From contig JAPWHF010000008.1 of assembly GCA_027214125.1 (NCBI GenBank), positions 62,001 to 126,000 on the forward strand: DNA of 64,000 bases, read 5' to 3'. Below the pieces are notes generated by a model. The model saw nothing but the letters and a program-made list of their open reading frames with translations, was not told the DNA's origin and did no database searches. Both the position numbers and the translations under genes were made by a program. Positions 36,028-46,776 of the stretch are shown piece after piece (position 1 is the stretch's first letter; every line of letters begins with the position of its first letter). The DNA is from Zoogloeaceae bacterium G21618-S1 (GTDB lineage: Bacteria; Pseudomonadota; Gammaproteobacteria; Burkholderiales; Rhodocyclaceae).

Positions 36028-38826
36028 ATGGCTGACTACCGCACGACGCTCAATCTCCCCGACACCCCCTTCCCGATGCGCGGCAATCTGCCCAAGCGCG
36101 AACCGGGCTGGGTTCAGGACTGGCAGCAGCGCAAGCTCTACCAGAAGATTCGCAAGGCGTCGGCCGGCCGGCCGAAGTTCGTGCTGCACGATGGCCCGCC
36201 GTATGCCAACGGCAGCATCCACATCGGCCACGCGCTGAACAAGATCCTCAAGGACATCATCGTCCGCTCCAAGACGCTGGCTGGCTACGACGCCCCGTAT
36301 GTGCCGGGCTGGGACTGCCACGGCCTGCCGATTGAGCACAAGGTGGAAGTCACCCACGGCAAGGGCTTGCCCGCCAACAAGGTGCGCGAGCTGTGCCGCG
36401 CCTACGCCGCGGAGCAGATCGAGGGCCAGAAGGCCGACTTCATCCGCCTCGGCGTGCTGGGCGACTGGGACAACCCCTACAAGACCATGGACTTCGCCAA
36501 CGAAGCCGGCGAGATCCGCGCCCTGGCCAAGATGGTCGAGGCCGGTTATGTGTTCAAGGGCCTCAAGCCGGTGAACTGGTGTTTCGACTGCGGCTCGGCG
36601 CTGGCCGAGGCCGAAGTGGAATATGCCGACAAGCAGTCGCCGCAGATCGATGTGGCCTTTCCGGTCGGTGAGGCCGACAAGCTCGCCGCCGCCTTTGGCC
36701 TGAGCGCACTGCCCAAGCCAGCCTTTGCGGTGATCTGGACCACCACGCCCTGGACGATCCCTGTCAACCAGGCGCTTAACATGCACCCCGAGTTCGACTA
36801 CGCGCTGGTCGATGTCGGCGACCGCCTGCTGGTGCTGGCGGCCGAGCTGGTCGAGGCCTGCCTGGCGCGCTACAAACTCGACGGCACCGTGCTGGCCACC
36901 GCCAAGGGCGCAACCTTCGACCGTATCGAGTTCCGCCATCCCTTCTACGACCGCGTCTCGCCGGTGTATCTGGCCGACTACGTGGGCCTGGATGCCGGCA
37001 CCGGCATCGTGCACTCCTCGCCCGCCCATGGCGTGGACGACTTCAACGCCTGGCATGCCTACGGCCGCACCAATGACGAGATCCTCACCCCGGTGATGGG
37101 CGACGGCCACTATGTGCCCGACCTGCCCTTCTTCGGCGGCCAGATGATCTGGAAGGCCAACCCGGCCATCGTCGCCAAAATCGAAGAAGTCGGCTGCCTT
37201 CTCGCGCACCAGAAGATCACCCACAGCTACATGCACTGCTGGCGTCATAAAACGCCCGTCATCTACCGCGCCACCGCGCAGTGGTTCGTCGGCATGGACC
37301 GCCCGGTGACCGACGGCTCCACCTTGCGCGAGCGCGCGCTCAAGGGCGTGGATGACACCCGTTTCTACCCCTCGTGGGGCCAGTCGCGCCTGCACGCCAT
37401 GATCGCCAACCGGCCCGACTGGTGCATCTCGCGCCAGCGCAACTGGGGGGTGCCGATCCCCTTCTTCCTGCACAAGGAAACCGGCGAGCTGCATCCGCGC
37501 ACCGTCGAGCTGATGGATCAGGTCGCCCAGCGCGTCGAGCAAGAAGGCATCGAAGCCTGGTTCAAGCTCGACGCCGCCGAGCTGCTCGGCGACGAGGCTG
37601 CGCAATACACCAAGATCAGCGACACGCTCGACGTGTGGTTCGACTCCGGCACCACGCACTGGCATGTGCTGCGCGGCTCGCACCCCGACGGCCACGCCAC
37701 CGGTCCGCGCGCCGATCTCTACCTCGAAGGCTCGGACCAGCATCGCGGCTGGTTCCACTCCTCGCTCCTCACCGGCTGCGCCATCGACGGCCACCCGCCC
37801 TACCACGCGCTGCTGACCCACGGCTTTGCGGTGGACGGCAAGGGCCACAAGATGAGCAAGTCGGTCGGCAATGTGGTGGTACCGCAGGAAGTGTCCGACA
37901 AACTCGGCGCCGAGATCCTGCGCCTGTGGGTGGCCAGCACCGACTACTCGGGCGAGCTGTCGATCTCCAAGGAGATTCTCGACCGCGTGGTCGAGGTCTA
38001 TCGCCGCGTGCGCAACACCTTGCGCTTCCTGCTCGCCAACACTGCCGACTTCGATATCGAGAAGAACGGCGTGCCGGTCGAGCAGTGGCTGGACATCGAC
38101 CGCTACGCGCTAGCCTTCACCCGCCAGATGGCCAAGCAGGCCGAAGCCGATTGCGCCACCTTCGAGTTCCACCGCGTGGTCCAGGCGCTGCAGATCTTCT
38201 GCTCGGAAGAGCTCGGCGCCTTCTACCTCGACATTCTCAAGGATCGTCTCTACACCACGGCCGAAAACTCGCCCGCCCGTCGCGCCGCACAAACCACGCT
38301 GTGGCATATCACCCAGACGCTGGTCAAGCTGATGGCGCCGATCCTGTCCTTCACCGCCGAAGAAGTCTGGGCGCTGATTGGCAAGGGCGAGGACGACAGC
38401 GTGATGTTCCAGACCTGGCATGTGCTGCCCGAGCAGGCCGACGAAGGCGCGCTGATCGCCCGCTGGGAGACCATCCGCGAAGCCCGCGCCGACGTGCAAA
38501 AACAGCTCGAAACCCTGCGCACCACCGGCGCCATCGGCTCGGCCCTGCAGGCCGAGGTGGTAGTCAAAGCCGCGCCCGAGCGCCTGGCTGCGCTGGCCTC
38601 GCTGGGCGAAGACCTGCGTCTGGTGCTGCAAACCTCGTCGGCCACGCTCGAAGCGGTCGACAGCGAAGACGAACAACGCGTGGATGCCGTCGCCTCCGAG
38701 CATGCCAAGTGCGAGCGCTGCTGGCACTACCGCCCGGAAGTCGGTTCAATTGCCGATCACCCCGCCCTGTGCAACCGCTGCCACAGCAATCTGCATGGCG
38801 ACGGCGAAGCGCGTAGTCATGCGTAG
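36028..38826 (+). CDS. ileS: Isoleucyl-tRNA synthetase
   Basis: 932 residues from the ATG at 36028, 10 bp after ribF. HIGH motif in [22 protein letters not shown] motif in [12 protein letters not shown], editing domain between them, and a C-terminal zinc site ([12 protein letters not shown] and CNRCHSNL). It charges tRNA-Ile. Confidence 0.97.
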   Translation: MADYRTTLNLPDTPFPMRGNLPKREPGWVQDWQQRKLYQKIRKASAGRPKFVLHDGPPYANGSIHIGHALNKILKDIIVRSKTLAGYDAPYVPGWDCHGLPIEHKVEVTHGKGLPANKVRELCRAYAAEQIEGQKADFIRLGVLGDWDNPYKTMDFANEAGEIRALAKMVEAGYVFKGLKPVNWCFDCGSALAEAEVEYADKQSPQIDVAFPVGEADKLAAAFGLSALPKPAFAVIWTTTPWTIPVNQALNMHPEFDYALVDVGDRLLVLAAELVEACLARYKLDGTVLATAKGATFDRIEFRHPFYDRVSPVYLADYVGLDAGTGIVHSSPAHGVDDFNAWHAYGRTNDEILTPVMGDGHYVPDLPFFGGQMIWKANPAIVAKIEEVGCLLAHQKITHSYMHCWRHKTPVIYRATAQWFVGMDRPVTDGSTLRERALKGVDDTRFYPSWGQSRLHAMIANRPDWCISRQRNWGVPIPFFLHKETGELHPRTVELMDQVAQRVEQEGIEAWFKLDAAELLGDEAAQYTKISDTLDVWFDSGTTHWHVLRGSHPDGHATGPRADLYLEGSDQHRGWFHSSLLTGCAIDGHPPYHALLTHGFAVDGKGHKMSKSVGNVVVPQEVSDKLGAEILRLWVASTDYSGELSISKEILDRVVEVYRRVRNTLRFLLANTADFDIEKNGVPVEQWLDIDRYALAFTRQMAKQAEADCATFEFHRVVQALQIFCSEELGAFYLDILKDRLYTTAENSPARRAAQTTLWHITQTLVKLMAPILSFTAEEVWALIGKGEDDSVMFQTWHVLPEQADEGALIARWETIREARADVQKQLETLRTTGAIGSALQAEVVVKAAPERLAALASLGEDLRLVLQTSSATLEAVDSEDEQRVDAVASEHAKCERCWHYRPEVGSIADHPALCNRCHSNLHGDGEARSHA

Positions 38827-38833
38827 AGAAAGG

Positions 38834-39056
38834 CCCCCACGCTCACTGTGTTCGCTGCCCCCCGAGGGGGCGGCGCCCGCCCTTGGGGCGGCCCGGCGGG
38901 CGGGCGTGCCCCCACGCTCACGATGTTCGCGGAGAGTCGCCTTTGCACAGGCGACCCGTTCGGCAGGCGAAAAGCAATGCTTTGCGAAACCCCTGCCTCA
39001 CCCCCCCGAGGGGGCCGCGCCCGCCCTTGGGGCGGCCCCGCGGCCGGGCGGCCGCT
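38834..39056. repeat. Cluster of GC-rich palindromic (REP-like) repeats
   Basis: Two roughly 49-bp units start at 38858 and 39001; both contain CCCCCCGAGGGGG, then GCGCCCGCCCTTGGGGCGG or a close variant, then a GC-rich tail. A 22-bp unit (CCCCCACGCTCAC + TGTTCGC with two variable bases) occurs at 38834 and 38909. A hairpin GTCGCC/GGCGAC lies at 38936-38955. The ileS stop and lspA start flank the cluster. Confidence 0.85.
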
Positions 39057-39057
39057 G

Positions 39058-39552
39058 ATGCGCCCGCGCTTCAGCCTGTGGCTGGGCTTTGCCGCCGTGG
39101 TAGTGGTGCTCGACCAGCTGAGCAAGCAGATCGTGCTCGCGCAACTGGTGCCGGGCGAGTCGATTCCGGTCACCAGCTTCTTCAATCTGGTGCTGCTGTT
39201 CAATCCGGGTGCGGCCTTCAGTTTTCTGGCTGAGCATTCCGGCTGGCAGCGCTGGTTCTTTACCGGACTGGCGGCAATCATCTGCCTGTGGCTGGGCCGA
39301 CTGATGCACCAGCACCAATACGAGCGCCTGCAGCCCTTCGCCTTCGCGCTGATCATCGGCGGCGCCATCGGCAACGTGATCGACCGCCTGACCATCGGTG
39401 CCGTGGTCGATTTTCTGTATTTTCATGTGGGCCGCTACGGCTGGCCCGCGTTCAATCTGGCCGACTCGGCCATCACGCTGGGCGTGGGTCTCATGCTGTG
39501 GGCACAGTTCCGCCCCGCCACCCAATCCTCGCCCAAGGAGAACCATTCGTGA
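39058..39552 (+). CDS. lspA: Lipoprotein signal peptidase
   Basis: 164 residues from the ATG at 39058; the open frame upstream runs through the repeat cluster and is not coding. Four membrane helices; catalytic aspartates in GNVIDRL and FNLADSAI; NLVLLFNPGAAFSFL is the family signature. It removes signal peptides from prolipoproteins. The ileS-lspA gap is unusually long because of the repeats. Confidence 0.95.
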   Translation: MRPRFSLWLGFAAVVVVLDQLSKQIVLAQLVPGESIPVTSFFNLVLLFNPGAAFSFLAEHSGWQRWFFTGLAAIICLWLGRLMHQHQYERLQPFAFALIIGGAIGNVIDRLTIGAVVDFLYFHVGRYGWPAFNLADSAITLGVGLMLWAQFRPATQSSPKENHS

Positions 39553-39977
39553 CGCAAACCATCCAAGCCAACAGTCTGGTCACGCTCAACTACCGCATCT
39601 CGCTCGAAAGCGGCCAGCCGGTGATCAGCACCTTCGAAGGCAAGCCCGCCACGCTGCAACTGGGTGCCAACGAAATGATGCCCCAGCTCGAAGCCCGCCT
39701 CGCCGGCCTCGAAGACGGCAGCCATCACAGCTTCACACTGACACCCGACGAGGCGTTTGGTCCCTATCGGCCCGAGCTGGTCGAAAAGGTGCGCCGGCAG
39801 GACATGCCGGACGAGCCGATCGAGGCGATGACGATCATGGAATTTGTCGCGCCCGACGGCTCGCGCTACTCGGGTCTGGTCCGCGAGATCGACGACACCC
39901 AGGCCATGGTGGATTTCAACCACCCGCTGGCCGGCAAGACCATCACCCTGGATGTCGAGATCATCGGCATCCTCTGA
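39549..39977 (+). CDS. fkpB: FKBP-type peptidyl-prolyl isomerase, SlpA-like
   Basis: 142 residues from a GTG that overlaps the lspA stop (GTGA), with AAGGAG upstream. FKBP/SlyD-type fold: VTLNYRISLESGQPVIST, LGANEMMPQLEARLAGL, DEAFGPYRPELVEKV, VDFNHPLAGKTITLDVEI. It is a cytoplasmic folding helper, typically found between lspA and ispH. Confidence 0.92.
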   Translation: MTQTIQANSLVTLNYRISLESGQPVISTFEGKPATLQLGANEMMPQLEARLAGLEDGSHHSFTLTPDEAFGPYRPELVEKVRRQDMPDEPIEAMTIMEFVAPDGSRYSGLVREIDDTQAMVDFNHPLAGKTITLDVEIIGIL

Positions 39978-39989
39978 CGGAACACCGAC

Positions 39990-40922
39990 ATGAGTGACAA
40001 GGAAATCCTGCTCGCCAACCCGCGCGGCTTCTGCGCCGGGGTTGAGCGCGCCATCGAAATCGTCGAACAGGCACTGATCCGCTTCGGCGCACCGATCTAT
40101 GTGCGCCATGAAGTGGTGCACAACAAGTTCGTGGTCGACGATCTGCGTGCAAAGGGCGCGATCTTTGTCGAAGAACTCGATGAAGTGCCTAACGGCAACA
40201 CCGTCATCTTCAGCGCCCACGGCGTGCCGCAATCGGTACGCACCGAGGCGGACGCGCGCGGCCTGCGTGTGTTCGACGCCACCTGCCCGCTGGTCACCAA
40301 GGTGCACATCGAAGTCGCCCGCATGCGCGCCCAGGGCAAGGAGATCGTCATGATCGGCCACAAGGGCCACCCCGAGGTGGAAGGCACCATGGGGCAGGTC
40401 GACGACGGCATCCTGCTGGCCGAGTCGGTCGAAGATGTCGCCACGCTGGCCGTGAGCAATCCCGACCAACTCGCCTATGTCACCCAGACTACGCTGTCAG
40501 TCGACGACGCCGCCGCCATCGTCACCGCGCTGCGCACGCGCTTCCCGAACATCGTCGGCCCGAAGAAGGACGACATCTGCTACGCCACCCAGAACCGTCA
40601 GGATGCGGTCAAATTCATGGCGCCCAAGGTCGATCTGGTGCTGGTGGTGGGCTCGCAGAACAGCTCCAACTCCAACCGCCTGCGCGAAGTTGCCGCCCTG
40701 CGCGGGGTGGATGCCTACCTGGTGGAAAATGCCGACGCGGTCGATCCCACCTGGCTGGACGGCAAGCGCCGCATCGGCGTCACCGCCGGCGCCTCGGCCC
40801 CCGAGGTGCTGGTCTCGGCCGTCATCGACCGCCTCAAGTCACTGGGCGCGCCCTCGGTGCGCACGCTCGAAGGCGCCGAAGAGAATGTGGTGTTTCCGTT
40901 GCCCAAGGCGCTGGTCGACTGA
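39990..40922 (+). CDS. ispH: 4-hydroxy-3-methylbut-2-enyl diphosphate reductase
   Basis: 310 residues. Three conserved Cys for the 4Fe-4S cluster are in [23 protein letters not shown] and [21 protein letters not shown] and [14 protein letters not shown] are typical. Last step of the MEP pathway, giving IPP and DMAPP. Last gene of the operon, followed by a terminator. Confidence 0.96.
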   Translation: MSDKEILLANPRGFCAGVERAIEIVEQALIRFGAPIYVRHEVVHNKFVVDDLRAKGAIFVEELDEVPNGNTVIFSAHGVPQSVRTEADARGLRVFDATCPLVTKVHIEVARMRAQGKEIVMIGHKGHPEVEGTMGQVDDGILLAESVEDVATLAVSNPDQLAYVTQTTLSVDDAAAIVTALRTRFPNIVGPKKDDICYATQNRQDAVKFMAPKVDLVLVVGSQNSSNSNRLREVAALRGVDAYLVENADAVDPTWLDGKRRIGVTAGASAPEVLVSAVIDRLKSLGAPSVRTLEGAEENVVFPLPKALVD

Positions 40923-40938
40923 ACGCATCGCTCACGCC

Positions 40939-40973
40939 AACAACAACGGGGCCGCAATGGCCCCGTTGTTGTT
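40939..40973. terminator. Strong bidirectional hairpin terminator
   Basis: A perfect 15-bp stem (AACAACAACGGGGCC / GGCCCCGTTGTTGTT) with a 5-base loop lies between the convergent ispH and Rieske oxygenase genes. Confidence 0.85.
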
Positions 40974-40989
40974 CACCAGCGCGGGTCGA

Positions 40990-42090
40990 TCAGAGATGCC
41001 CGGCCATCATGCGCCGGTAGAACTCGTGGAAGTGCAGCATGCCGTCCTCGAAAGGCGACTGGTAAGGACCGACCTCGTTGCGCCCGGCCTTGTACAGCGC
41101 CCGACGCCCACGGTCCATGCGCTCACCGATCTCGTCATCTTCGATGGCGGTCTCCATGTAGGCGGCCTGCTCGGCCTCGACGAACTCGCGCTCGAACTCG
41201 ACGATCTCTTCGGGGTAGTAAAACTCGACCACATTGGTGGTCTTGTCCACATCGGTGGGCAGCAAGGTACTCACCACCAGCACATGCGGATACCACTCGA
41301 TCATCACATTCGGGTAGTACACCAGCCAGATCGCGCCATGCGGCGGCATCTCGCCGCCGTAGACATCCTGCACGGCCTGATGCCAGCGCGCATAGGCCGA
41401 CGTGCCCGGCTTCTTGAGCGAGGTGACACCCACCCGCTGCACCGAAAACCAGTCGCCAAACTGCCAGCTCAGCGCGTCGCAATCGACAAAACGCCCCAAC
41501 CCCGGGTGGAAAGGCACCACATGGTAGTCCTCGAGATACACCTCGATGAAGGTCTTCCAGTTGTAATTGCACGCATGGCGCTCGACATGATCAAGCTTAT
41601 AGCCGGTGAAATCGAAAGCCGGCGCAACCGTCATCTGCGACAGATCAGCCGCCACCGAGCGCGGCCCGCGAAACAGCAGCCCCTGCCAGTTTTCGAGTGG
41701 CAGTCGCTGCAGGTTGAGGCAGGGGTTTTCGGCGAAGTGCGGCGCCCCCAGCAAAGTGCCGCGGTTGTCGTAGGTCCAGCGATGCAGCGGACACACAATG
41801 TGCTCGCTATTGCCCCGGCCTTCGAGCATGATCGCCTGGCGGTGACGACAGACATTCGACAATTCGAAGCAGCCCTCAGCCCCGCGTACCAGCAGTTTGG
41901 CGTGGTCGTACCACTCGAGCGAGCGGTAGTCATTGCGCTCCGGCACCATCAATTCGTGGCCGACATAGCCCGGCCCGGCATCGAAAAGCAGGCGCTTTTC
42001 AAGATCGAACAGTTTCTCGTCAAAGTAGCTCGACACCGGCAGCTGTGGCGCCGCCCGGATCAAACCGTGTTGCGTTGCGATTTCGGACAT
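40990..42090 (-). CDS. Rieske-type aromatic ring-hydroxylating oxygenase alpha subunit
   Basis: 366 residues. Rieske 2Fe-2S ligands in NVCRHRQAIM and IVCPLHRWTY; the catalytic iron site in NWKTFIEVYLEDYHVVPFHP with its two His. The family hydroxylates or demethylates varied aromatic or quaternary amine substrates; the target is unknown here and no reductase or small subunit is adjacent. Monocistronic, convergent with ispH. Confidence 0.85.
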   Translation of the reverse strand: MSEIATQHGLIRAAPQLPVSSYFDEKLFDLEKRLLFDAGPGYVGHELMVPERNDYRSLEWYDHAKLLVRGAEGCFELSNVCRHRQAIMLEGRGNSEHIVCPLHRWTYDNRGTLLGAPHFAENPCLNLQRLPLENWQGLLFRGPRSVAADLSQMTVAPAFDFTGYKLDHVERHACNYNWKTFIEVYLEDYHVVPFHPGLGRFVDCDALSWQFGDWFSVQRVGVTSLKKPGTSAYARWHQAVQDVYGGEMPPHGAIWLVYYPNVMIEWYPHVLVVSTLLPTDVDKTTNVVEFYYPEEIVEFEREFVEAEQAAYMETAIEDDEIGERMDRGRRALYKAGRNEVGPYQSPFEDGMLHFHEFYRRMMAGHL

Positions 42091-42226
42091 CCGCGAACTC
42101 CCTCAAAAACGCGCAAAAGGTCCAATAAAACAATGGGTAACAGAAAATTATAGTCGAAAGCTGGTTTGACCGCAGTGCCCCCCTTCGGGTATTTTTCCGC
42201 CTTTGATCCTTGCGCGCAGCCGACTC

Positions 42227-42463
42227 ATGGCCAAACAGGCAAAATCACCGAAAAGCTTTGAAAACGCCATCACCCAGCTCGAAGAGATCGTGGCCGCGAT
42301 GGAATCGCGCGATCTGCCGCTGGAAGACGCACTCGATCACTACCAGCAAGGCATTGGCCTGCTGCGTTACTGTCAGGACACCCTGAGTCGCGCCGAAGCC
42401 CGCCTCGAAACCCTGGAGGCCAACGCCGCCGACGATAGCGCACCGGCCGACGATCCGTCATGA
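42227..42463 (+). CDS. xseB: Exodeoxyribonuclease VII small subunit
   Basis: 78 residues from the ATG at 42227. Typical pattern SFENAITQLEEIVAAMES, LPLEDALDHYQQGIGLLRYC and a Glu/Asp-rich end. It partners XseA (not in the window) in single-strand DNA degradation. Overlaps ispA as ATGA. Confidence 0.92.
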   Translation: MAKQAKSPKSFENAITQLEEIVAAMESRDLPLEDALDHYQQGIGLLRYCQDTLSRAEARLETLEANAADDSAPADDPS

Positions 42464-43356
42464 GCGGCGCCCTGTTCTCCGACTGGATGCGCGCCATCCA
42501 GACACGCACCGAAACCGCACTCGCCAAGGCCCTGCCCCCGCTGGACCTGAACCCCGACCGCCTGCATGAAGCCATGCGCTATGCCGTGCTCGGCGGTGGC
42601 AAGCGGGTGCGGCCGCTGCTCGCCCATGGCGCTGGTCTGGTCACTGCCGCCGCGCCGGACACTGTCGACCGCGCCGCCTGCGCCGTCGAACTGATTCACG
42701 CCTACTCGCTGGTGCACGACGACATGCCGTGCATGGACGACGACAGCCTGCGCCGTGGCAAACCGACCGTGCACGTCGAGTACGACGACGCCACCGCGCT
42801 GCTGGTGGGCGATGCGCTGCAATCGCTGGCCTTTCAATTGCTGGCCGAACCGGGCCTGATCCCGGACGCCACACGCCAGTTGAAAATGGTCGAGCACCTG
42901 GGCATTGCCTCCGGCTCACGCGGCATGGCCGGCGGTCAGGCGATTGATCTGCAATCGGTGGGGCAGAACATCAGCCGCGAAGCGCTCGAGGTCATGCATG
43001 TGCACAAAACCGGCGCACTGATCCGGGCCTCGGTGCAACTGGGCGGGCTGTGCGGCCCGACGCAGGACGCTGACACCCTCGCCCGCCTCGACCAGTTCAG
43101 CAAACGTATCGGCTTGCTGTTCCAGGTGGTTGATGACATCCTCGACTGCGAAGCCGACACCGCCACGCTGGGCAAGACCGCGGGCAAGGACGCGCGCAAC
43201 GACAAACCGACCTATGTCACCCTGCTTGGCCTCGAAGAAGCGCGCCGTTTTGCCGCCGAGCTCGAAGCCGACGCCCTGGCCGCCCTCGGCCCACTGGACG
43301 CACGCGCCGACATGCTCCGTGCGCTGGCCAGCTATATCGTCCACCGTCGCTTCTGA
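42460..43356 (+). CDS. ispA: Farnesyl diphosphate synthase
   Basis: 298 residues. First aspartate-rich motif DDMPCMDDD, second DDILD (in [14 protein letters not shown]), plus [15 protein letters not shown]. It joins IPP and DMAPP to farnesyl diphosphate. Middle gene of xseB-ispA-dxs. Confidence 0.95.
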   Translation: MSGALFSDWMRAIQTRTETALAKALPPLDLNPDRLHEAMRYAVLGGGKRVRPLLAHGAGLVTAAAPDTVDRAACAVELIHAYSLVHDDMPCMDDDSLRRGKPTVHVEYDDATALLVGDALQSLAFQLLAEPGLIPDATRQLKMVEHLGIASGSRGMAGGQAIDLQSVGQNISREALEVMHVHKTGALIRASVQLGGLCGPTQDADTLARLDQFSKRIGLLFQVVDDILDCEADTATLGKTAGKDARNDKPTYVTLLGLEEARRFAAELEADALAALGPLDARADMLRALASYIVHRRF

Positions 43357-43370
43357 GCGCAGGGACCCGA

Positions 43371-45251
43371 ATGAACGATCCAATGCCCGCCATGTATCCC
43401 CTGCTAAACGCCATCGATTCCCCGACCGAACTGCGTGCGCTAGACCGCAAACAGCTGCCGGCGCTGGCCACGGAGTTGCGCCAGTTTCTGATCGAATCGG
43501 TCTCGCGCACCGGCGGCCATCTGTCGTCCAACCTGGGCACGGTCGAGCTGACCATCGCCCTGCACTACATCTTCAACACGCCCGAAGACCGCATCGTGTG
43601 GGATGTCGGTCATCAGACCTACGGCCACAAGATCCTCACCGGCCGGCGCGGGCGCATGCCGACGCTGCGCAAATACCAGGGCATGTCGGGTTTTCCGCGA
43701 CGCGACGAGAGCGAGTTCGACACCTTTGGCACCGCGCATTCGTCCACCTCGATTTCCGCCGCACTGGGCATGGCCGTGGCCGCACGCGAGCAGGGCTCGG
43801 ATCGCCGCGCCATCGCCGTGATCGGTGACGGCGCGATGTCGGCCGGCATGGCCTTTGAGGCGCTCAACAACGCCGGCGACATGCGCGACACCAATTTGCT
43901 GGTGATCCTCAACGACAACGAGATGTCGATCTCGCCGCCGGTCGGTGCCCTCACCCAGATCCTGGCCCGCCTGATGACCGGACGCACCGTCAGTGCCGCC
44001 CGCCGCGCCGGCGGCAAGGTGCTGGGCGTTGCCCCACCGATGCTCGACTTCGCCCGCCGCGTCGAAGAACACGTCAAAGGTCTGGTCACGCCGGGCACCT
44101 TGTTCGAAGAGTTCGGCTTCAACTATGTCGGCCCCATCGACGGTCACGACCTCGACGCCCTGCTGCCCACACTGCACAACCTGCGCAAGCTCGACGGGCC
44201 GCACTTTCTGCATGTGGTCACCCGCAAGGGCCAGGGCTACAAACTGGCCGAGGCCGACCCGATCCTCTACCACGGCGTGTCGACCTTCGACCACACCGAG
44301 GGCATCAAGTCGTCCGGCAAGCCGAGCAGCAAGATCAGCTACACCCAGGTCTTCAGCGACTGGCTGTGCGACATGGCCGAGCTAGACGCGCGCGTGGTCG
44401 GCGTCACCCCCGCCATGCGCGAGGGCTCGGGCCTGGTGCGCTTTGCCGAGAAATACCCCAAACGCTACTACGACGTGGGTATCGCCGAGCAGCACGCAGT
44501 CACCTTCGCCGCCGGCATGGCCGCCGACGGGCTCAAACCGGTGGTCGCCATTTACTCGACCTTCCTGCAGCGCGGCTACGATCAGTTCATTCACGACGTG
44601 GCCCTGCAAAACCTGCCGGTAGTGTTCGCCATCGACCGTGCCGGTCTGGTCGGCGCCGACGGCGCCACCCACCACGGCGCCTACGATCTGTCCTACCTCA
44701 CCTGCATTCCAAATCTGGTGGTCATGGCGCCGGCCGACGAAAACGAATGCCGGCAGATGCTCTACACCGCCCACTGTCACAACGGCCCCAGCGCGGTGCG
44801 CTACCCGCGCGGCAGCGGCATGGGGGTCACACCCGAGAAAGCCATGACGGCCTACCCCATCGGCAAGGCCGAGCTGCGCCGCAGCGGCAAGAAGATCGCC
44901 CTGCTGGCTTTTGGCTCCATGCTCAAACCAGCGCTGGAAGCAGGTGAAGCGCTCGACGCCACGGTGGTGAACATGCGCTTCGTCAAACCACTCGACGAGG
45001 CGCTGATTCTCGAGCTGGCCCAAACCCACGATCTGATCGTGACGCTCGAAGAAAACGCCATCATCGGCGGCGCGGGCAGCGAAGTCAGCCGAGTGCTCGA
45101 AACCGCGCCCGCACTGGTGCGCACACTGCGCCTCGGTCTGCCTGATCGTTTCATCGATCACGGCGAACAAGGCCAGCTGCTCAAGGAGGTCGGTCTCGAC
45201 ACCGAGGGCATCCTCAAGGCCATACACGCACGCTATCCCGCCAATAGTTGA
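43371..45251 (+). CDS. dxs: 1-deoxy-D-xylulose-5-phosphate synthase
   Basis: 626 residues. Thiamine diphosphate enzyme: [49 protein letters not shown], then the transketolase-like [17 protein letters not shown] and [16 protein letters not shown]. First step of the MEP pathway from pyruvate and glyceraldehyde-3-phosphate. A second ATG lies six codons in. Confidence 0.96.
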   Translation: MNDPMPAMYPLLNAIDSPTELRALDRKQLPALATELRQFLIESVSRTGGHLSSNLGTVELTIALHYIFNTPEDRIVWDVGHQTYGHKILTGRRGRMPTLRKYQGMSGFPRRDESEFDTFGTAHSSTSISAALGMAVAAREQGSDRRAIAVIGDGAMSAGMAFEALNNAGDMRDTNLLVILNDNEMSISPPVGALTQILARLMTGRTVSAARRAGGKVLGVAPPMLDFARRVEEHVKGLVTPGTLFEEFGFNYVGPIDGHDLDALLPTLHNLRKLDGPHFLHVVTRKGQGYKLAEADPILYHGVSTFDHTEGIKSSGKPSSKISYTQVFSDWLCDMAELDARVVGVTPAMREGSGLVRFAEKYPKRYYDVGIAEQHAVTFAAGMAADGLKPVVAIYSTFLQRGYDQFIHDVALQNLPVVFAIDRAGLVGADGATHHGAYDLSYLTCIPNLVVMAPADENECRQMLYTAHCHNGPSAVRYPRGSGMGVTPEKAMTAYPIGKAELRRSGKKIALLAFGSMLKPALEAGEALDATVVNMRFVKPLDEALILELAQTHDLIVTLEENAIIGGAGSEVSRVLETAPALVRTLRLGLPDRFIDHGEQGQLLKEVGLDTEGILKAIHARYPANS

Positions 45252-45305
45252 GTATTTTTGTCGGAAACCGTAGGCTCTCCGACTGCCTGCCCGATCGAGA
45301 CCCCG

Positions 45306-46103
45306 ATGTCCGCCATTGATTCCCAAGCCATTCCCGACGTCCAGAACAGCCAGGACAGCCGCCAGATCGCCATCGACAAGGTCGGCATCAAGGCCATCCG
45401 CCACCCCGTGACGGTCAGCGATCGCAGCGGTGGCGTACAACACACCATCGCCATGTTCAACATGTATGTCGGCCTGCCCCACAACTTCAAGGGCACCCAC
45501 ATGTCGCGCTTCGTCGAGATTCTCAATGGCGGCGAGCGCGAGATCTCGGTCGAATCCTTCGAGCCGATGCTGCGCGAGATGGTGCAGCGCCTCGAAGCCG
45601 AGACCGGGCATGTCGAGATGACCTTTCCGTATTTCATCAACAAGGCCGCGCCGGTGTCGGGCGTCAACAGCCTGATGGACTACGACGTCACCTTCATTGG
45701 CGAAATCACCGAAGGCGGCATCTACAGCTTCCGCATGAAGATCGTGGTGCCAGTCACCAGCCTGTGCCCCTGCTCCAAGAAAATCTCCGACTACGGTGCG
45801 CATAACCAGCGATCGCATGTCACCGTCACCGCCAGCCTGCGTGAGCATGTGTGGATCGAGGAAATCGTCGAGCAAGTCGAGGCCCAGGCCTCCTGCGAGC
45901 TCTACGGCCTGCTCAAGCGGCCAGACGAGAAATACGTGACCGAACGCGCCTACGACAACCCCAAGTTCGTCGAAGATATGGTGCGCGACGTGGCCGGTGT
46001 GCTCGACCGCGAGCCGCGTATCGGCGCCTATGTGGTCGAATCGGAAAACTTCGAATCCATCCACAATCACTCGGCCTACGCACTGATCGAACGACAGAAA
46101 TAG
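45306..46103 (+). CDS. folE2: GTP cyclohydrolase I, type IB
   Basis: 265 residues from ATG 45306; upstream in-frame codons are not family-like. FolE2 signatures: [47 protein letters not shown] with the metal-binding Cys, and [18 protein letters not shown]. It opens GTP for folate (or queuosine) synthesis. FolE2 enzymes can work without zinc; I see no zinc-regulator site upstream. Confidence 0.95.
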   Translation: MSAIDSQAIPDVQNSQDSRQIAIDKVGIKAIRHPVTVSDRSGGVQHTIAMFNMYVGLPHNFKGTHMSRFVEILNGGEREISVESFEPMLREMVQRLEAETGHVEMTFPYFINKAAPVSGVNSLMDYDVTFIGEITEGGIYSFRMKIVVPVTSLCPCSKKISDYGAHNQRSHVTVTASLREHVWIEEIVEQVEAQASCELYGLLKRPDEKYVTERAYDNPKFVEDMVRDVAGVLDREPRIGAYVVESENFESIHNHSAYALIERQK

Positions 46104-46136
46104 CCCCCGCGCGAGCAACCACGCGCCGCGCGGTCC

Positions 46137-46169
46137 AAAACGCCTGCCCACCACCGCAGGCGTTTTTTT
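46137..46169 (+). terminator. Intrinsic terminator after folE2
   Basis: AAAACGCCTGC / GCAGGCGTTTT with an 8-base loop and a 7-T run. Confidence 0.9.
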
Positions 46170-46256
46170 ATACAAAAGGCTGATTGACCGGCGCCAATAG
46201 CCACCACGCCGGATCATGCGACAATGCCGGCCATTGATGCCGCCGGATGCCTGTCC

Positions 46257-46769
46257 ATGAGTGCCCAGCCGATCGCCGCCCTCTTTTATCCGCCCGAGTC
46301 CGATCCCACCCCGGTGCTGGCGCAATTCGTCCGTGCGCTCCAGGCGCGCGGCGTATCGCTAGCCGGTGCCATCCAGCACGACACCGGCCCGCGCGCCACG
46401 TGCACCATGGAACTCGAACTCCTGCCTTCGGGGCGGCGGATGCCCATGTCGCAATACCTGGGCAGCGGTTCGACCTCCTGCCGACTGGACCCGGCCGCCA
46501 TGGCCGAAGCCGCCATCACGGTGCAAGCCGCGATTGCAAACGGCGCGGAATTGGCGGTGTTCAACAAGTTCGGCTCGCAGGAAGCGCTGGGCGATGGCTT
46601 GCGCGACGAGATGGCCGCCTCAGTGATGGCTGGCGTGCCGCTGATCACCGCCGTGGGCGAACGTTTTCTTGATGCCTGGACCGAGTTCACCGGCGGTGAG
46701 TACGACCGCCTGAGCTGCTCGGCCGAGGCCGCGCTGGCCTGGTGGGACGCTTTCAACACGCCAGACTGA
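46257..46769 (+). CDS. DUF2478-family protein
   Basis: 170 residues from ATG 46257; an in-frame ATG at 46224 adds 11 residues. P-loop-like start region (IAALFYPPESDPTPVLAQFV), then ELELLPSGRRMPMSQYLG, SGSTSCRLDPAAMAEAAI and LAVFNKFGSQEALGDGL. These phrases are the DUF2478 pattern, a family related to THEP1-type NTPases and often near molybdate genes. No molybdenum gene is adjacent. Confidence 0.7.
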   Translation: MSAQPIAALFYPPESDPTPVLAQFVRALQARGVSLAGAIQHDTGPRATCTMELELLPSGRRMPMSQYLGSGSTSCRLDPAAMAEAAITVQAAIANGAELAVFNKFGSQEALGDGLRDEMAASVMAGVPLITAVGERFLDAWTEFTGGEYDRLSCSAEAALAWWDAFNTPD

Positions 46770-46776
46770 GCTGCCG

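Noticed and set aside
35809-37848. Open frame of 679 codons antisense to ileS
   Set aside because: Mirror of codon bias in a high-GC gene; the + strand encodes a full isoleucyl-tRNA synthetase with all motifs.
38848-39057. N-terminal extension of LspA
   Set aside because: The open frame is produced by the GC-rich repeats; LspA starts at the ATG at 39058 by family alignment.
44382-46325. Open frame of 647 codons antisense to dxs and folE2
   Set aside because: No domain and full overlap with two clear enzymes.
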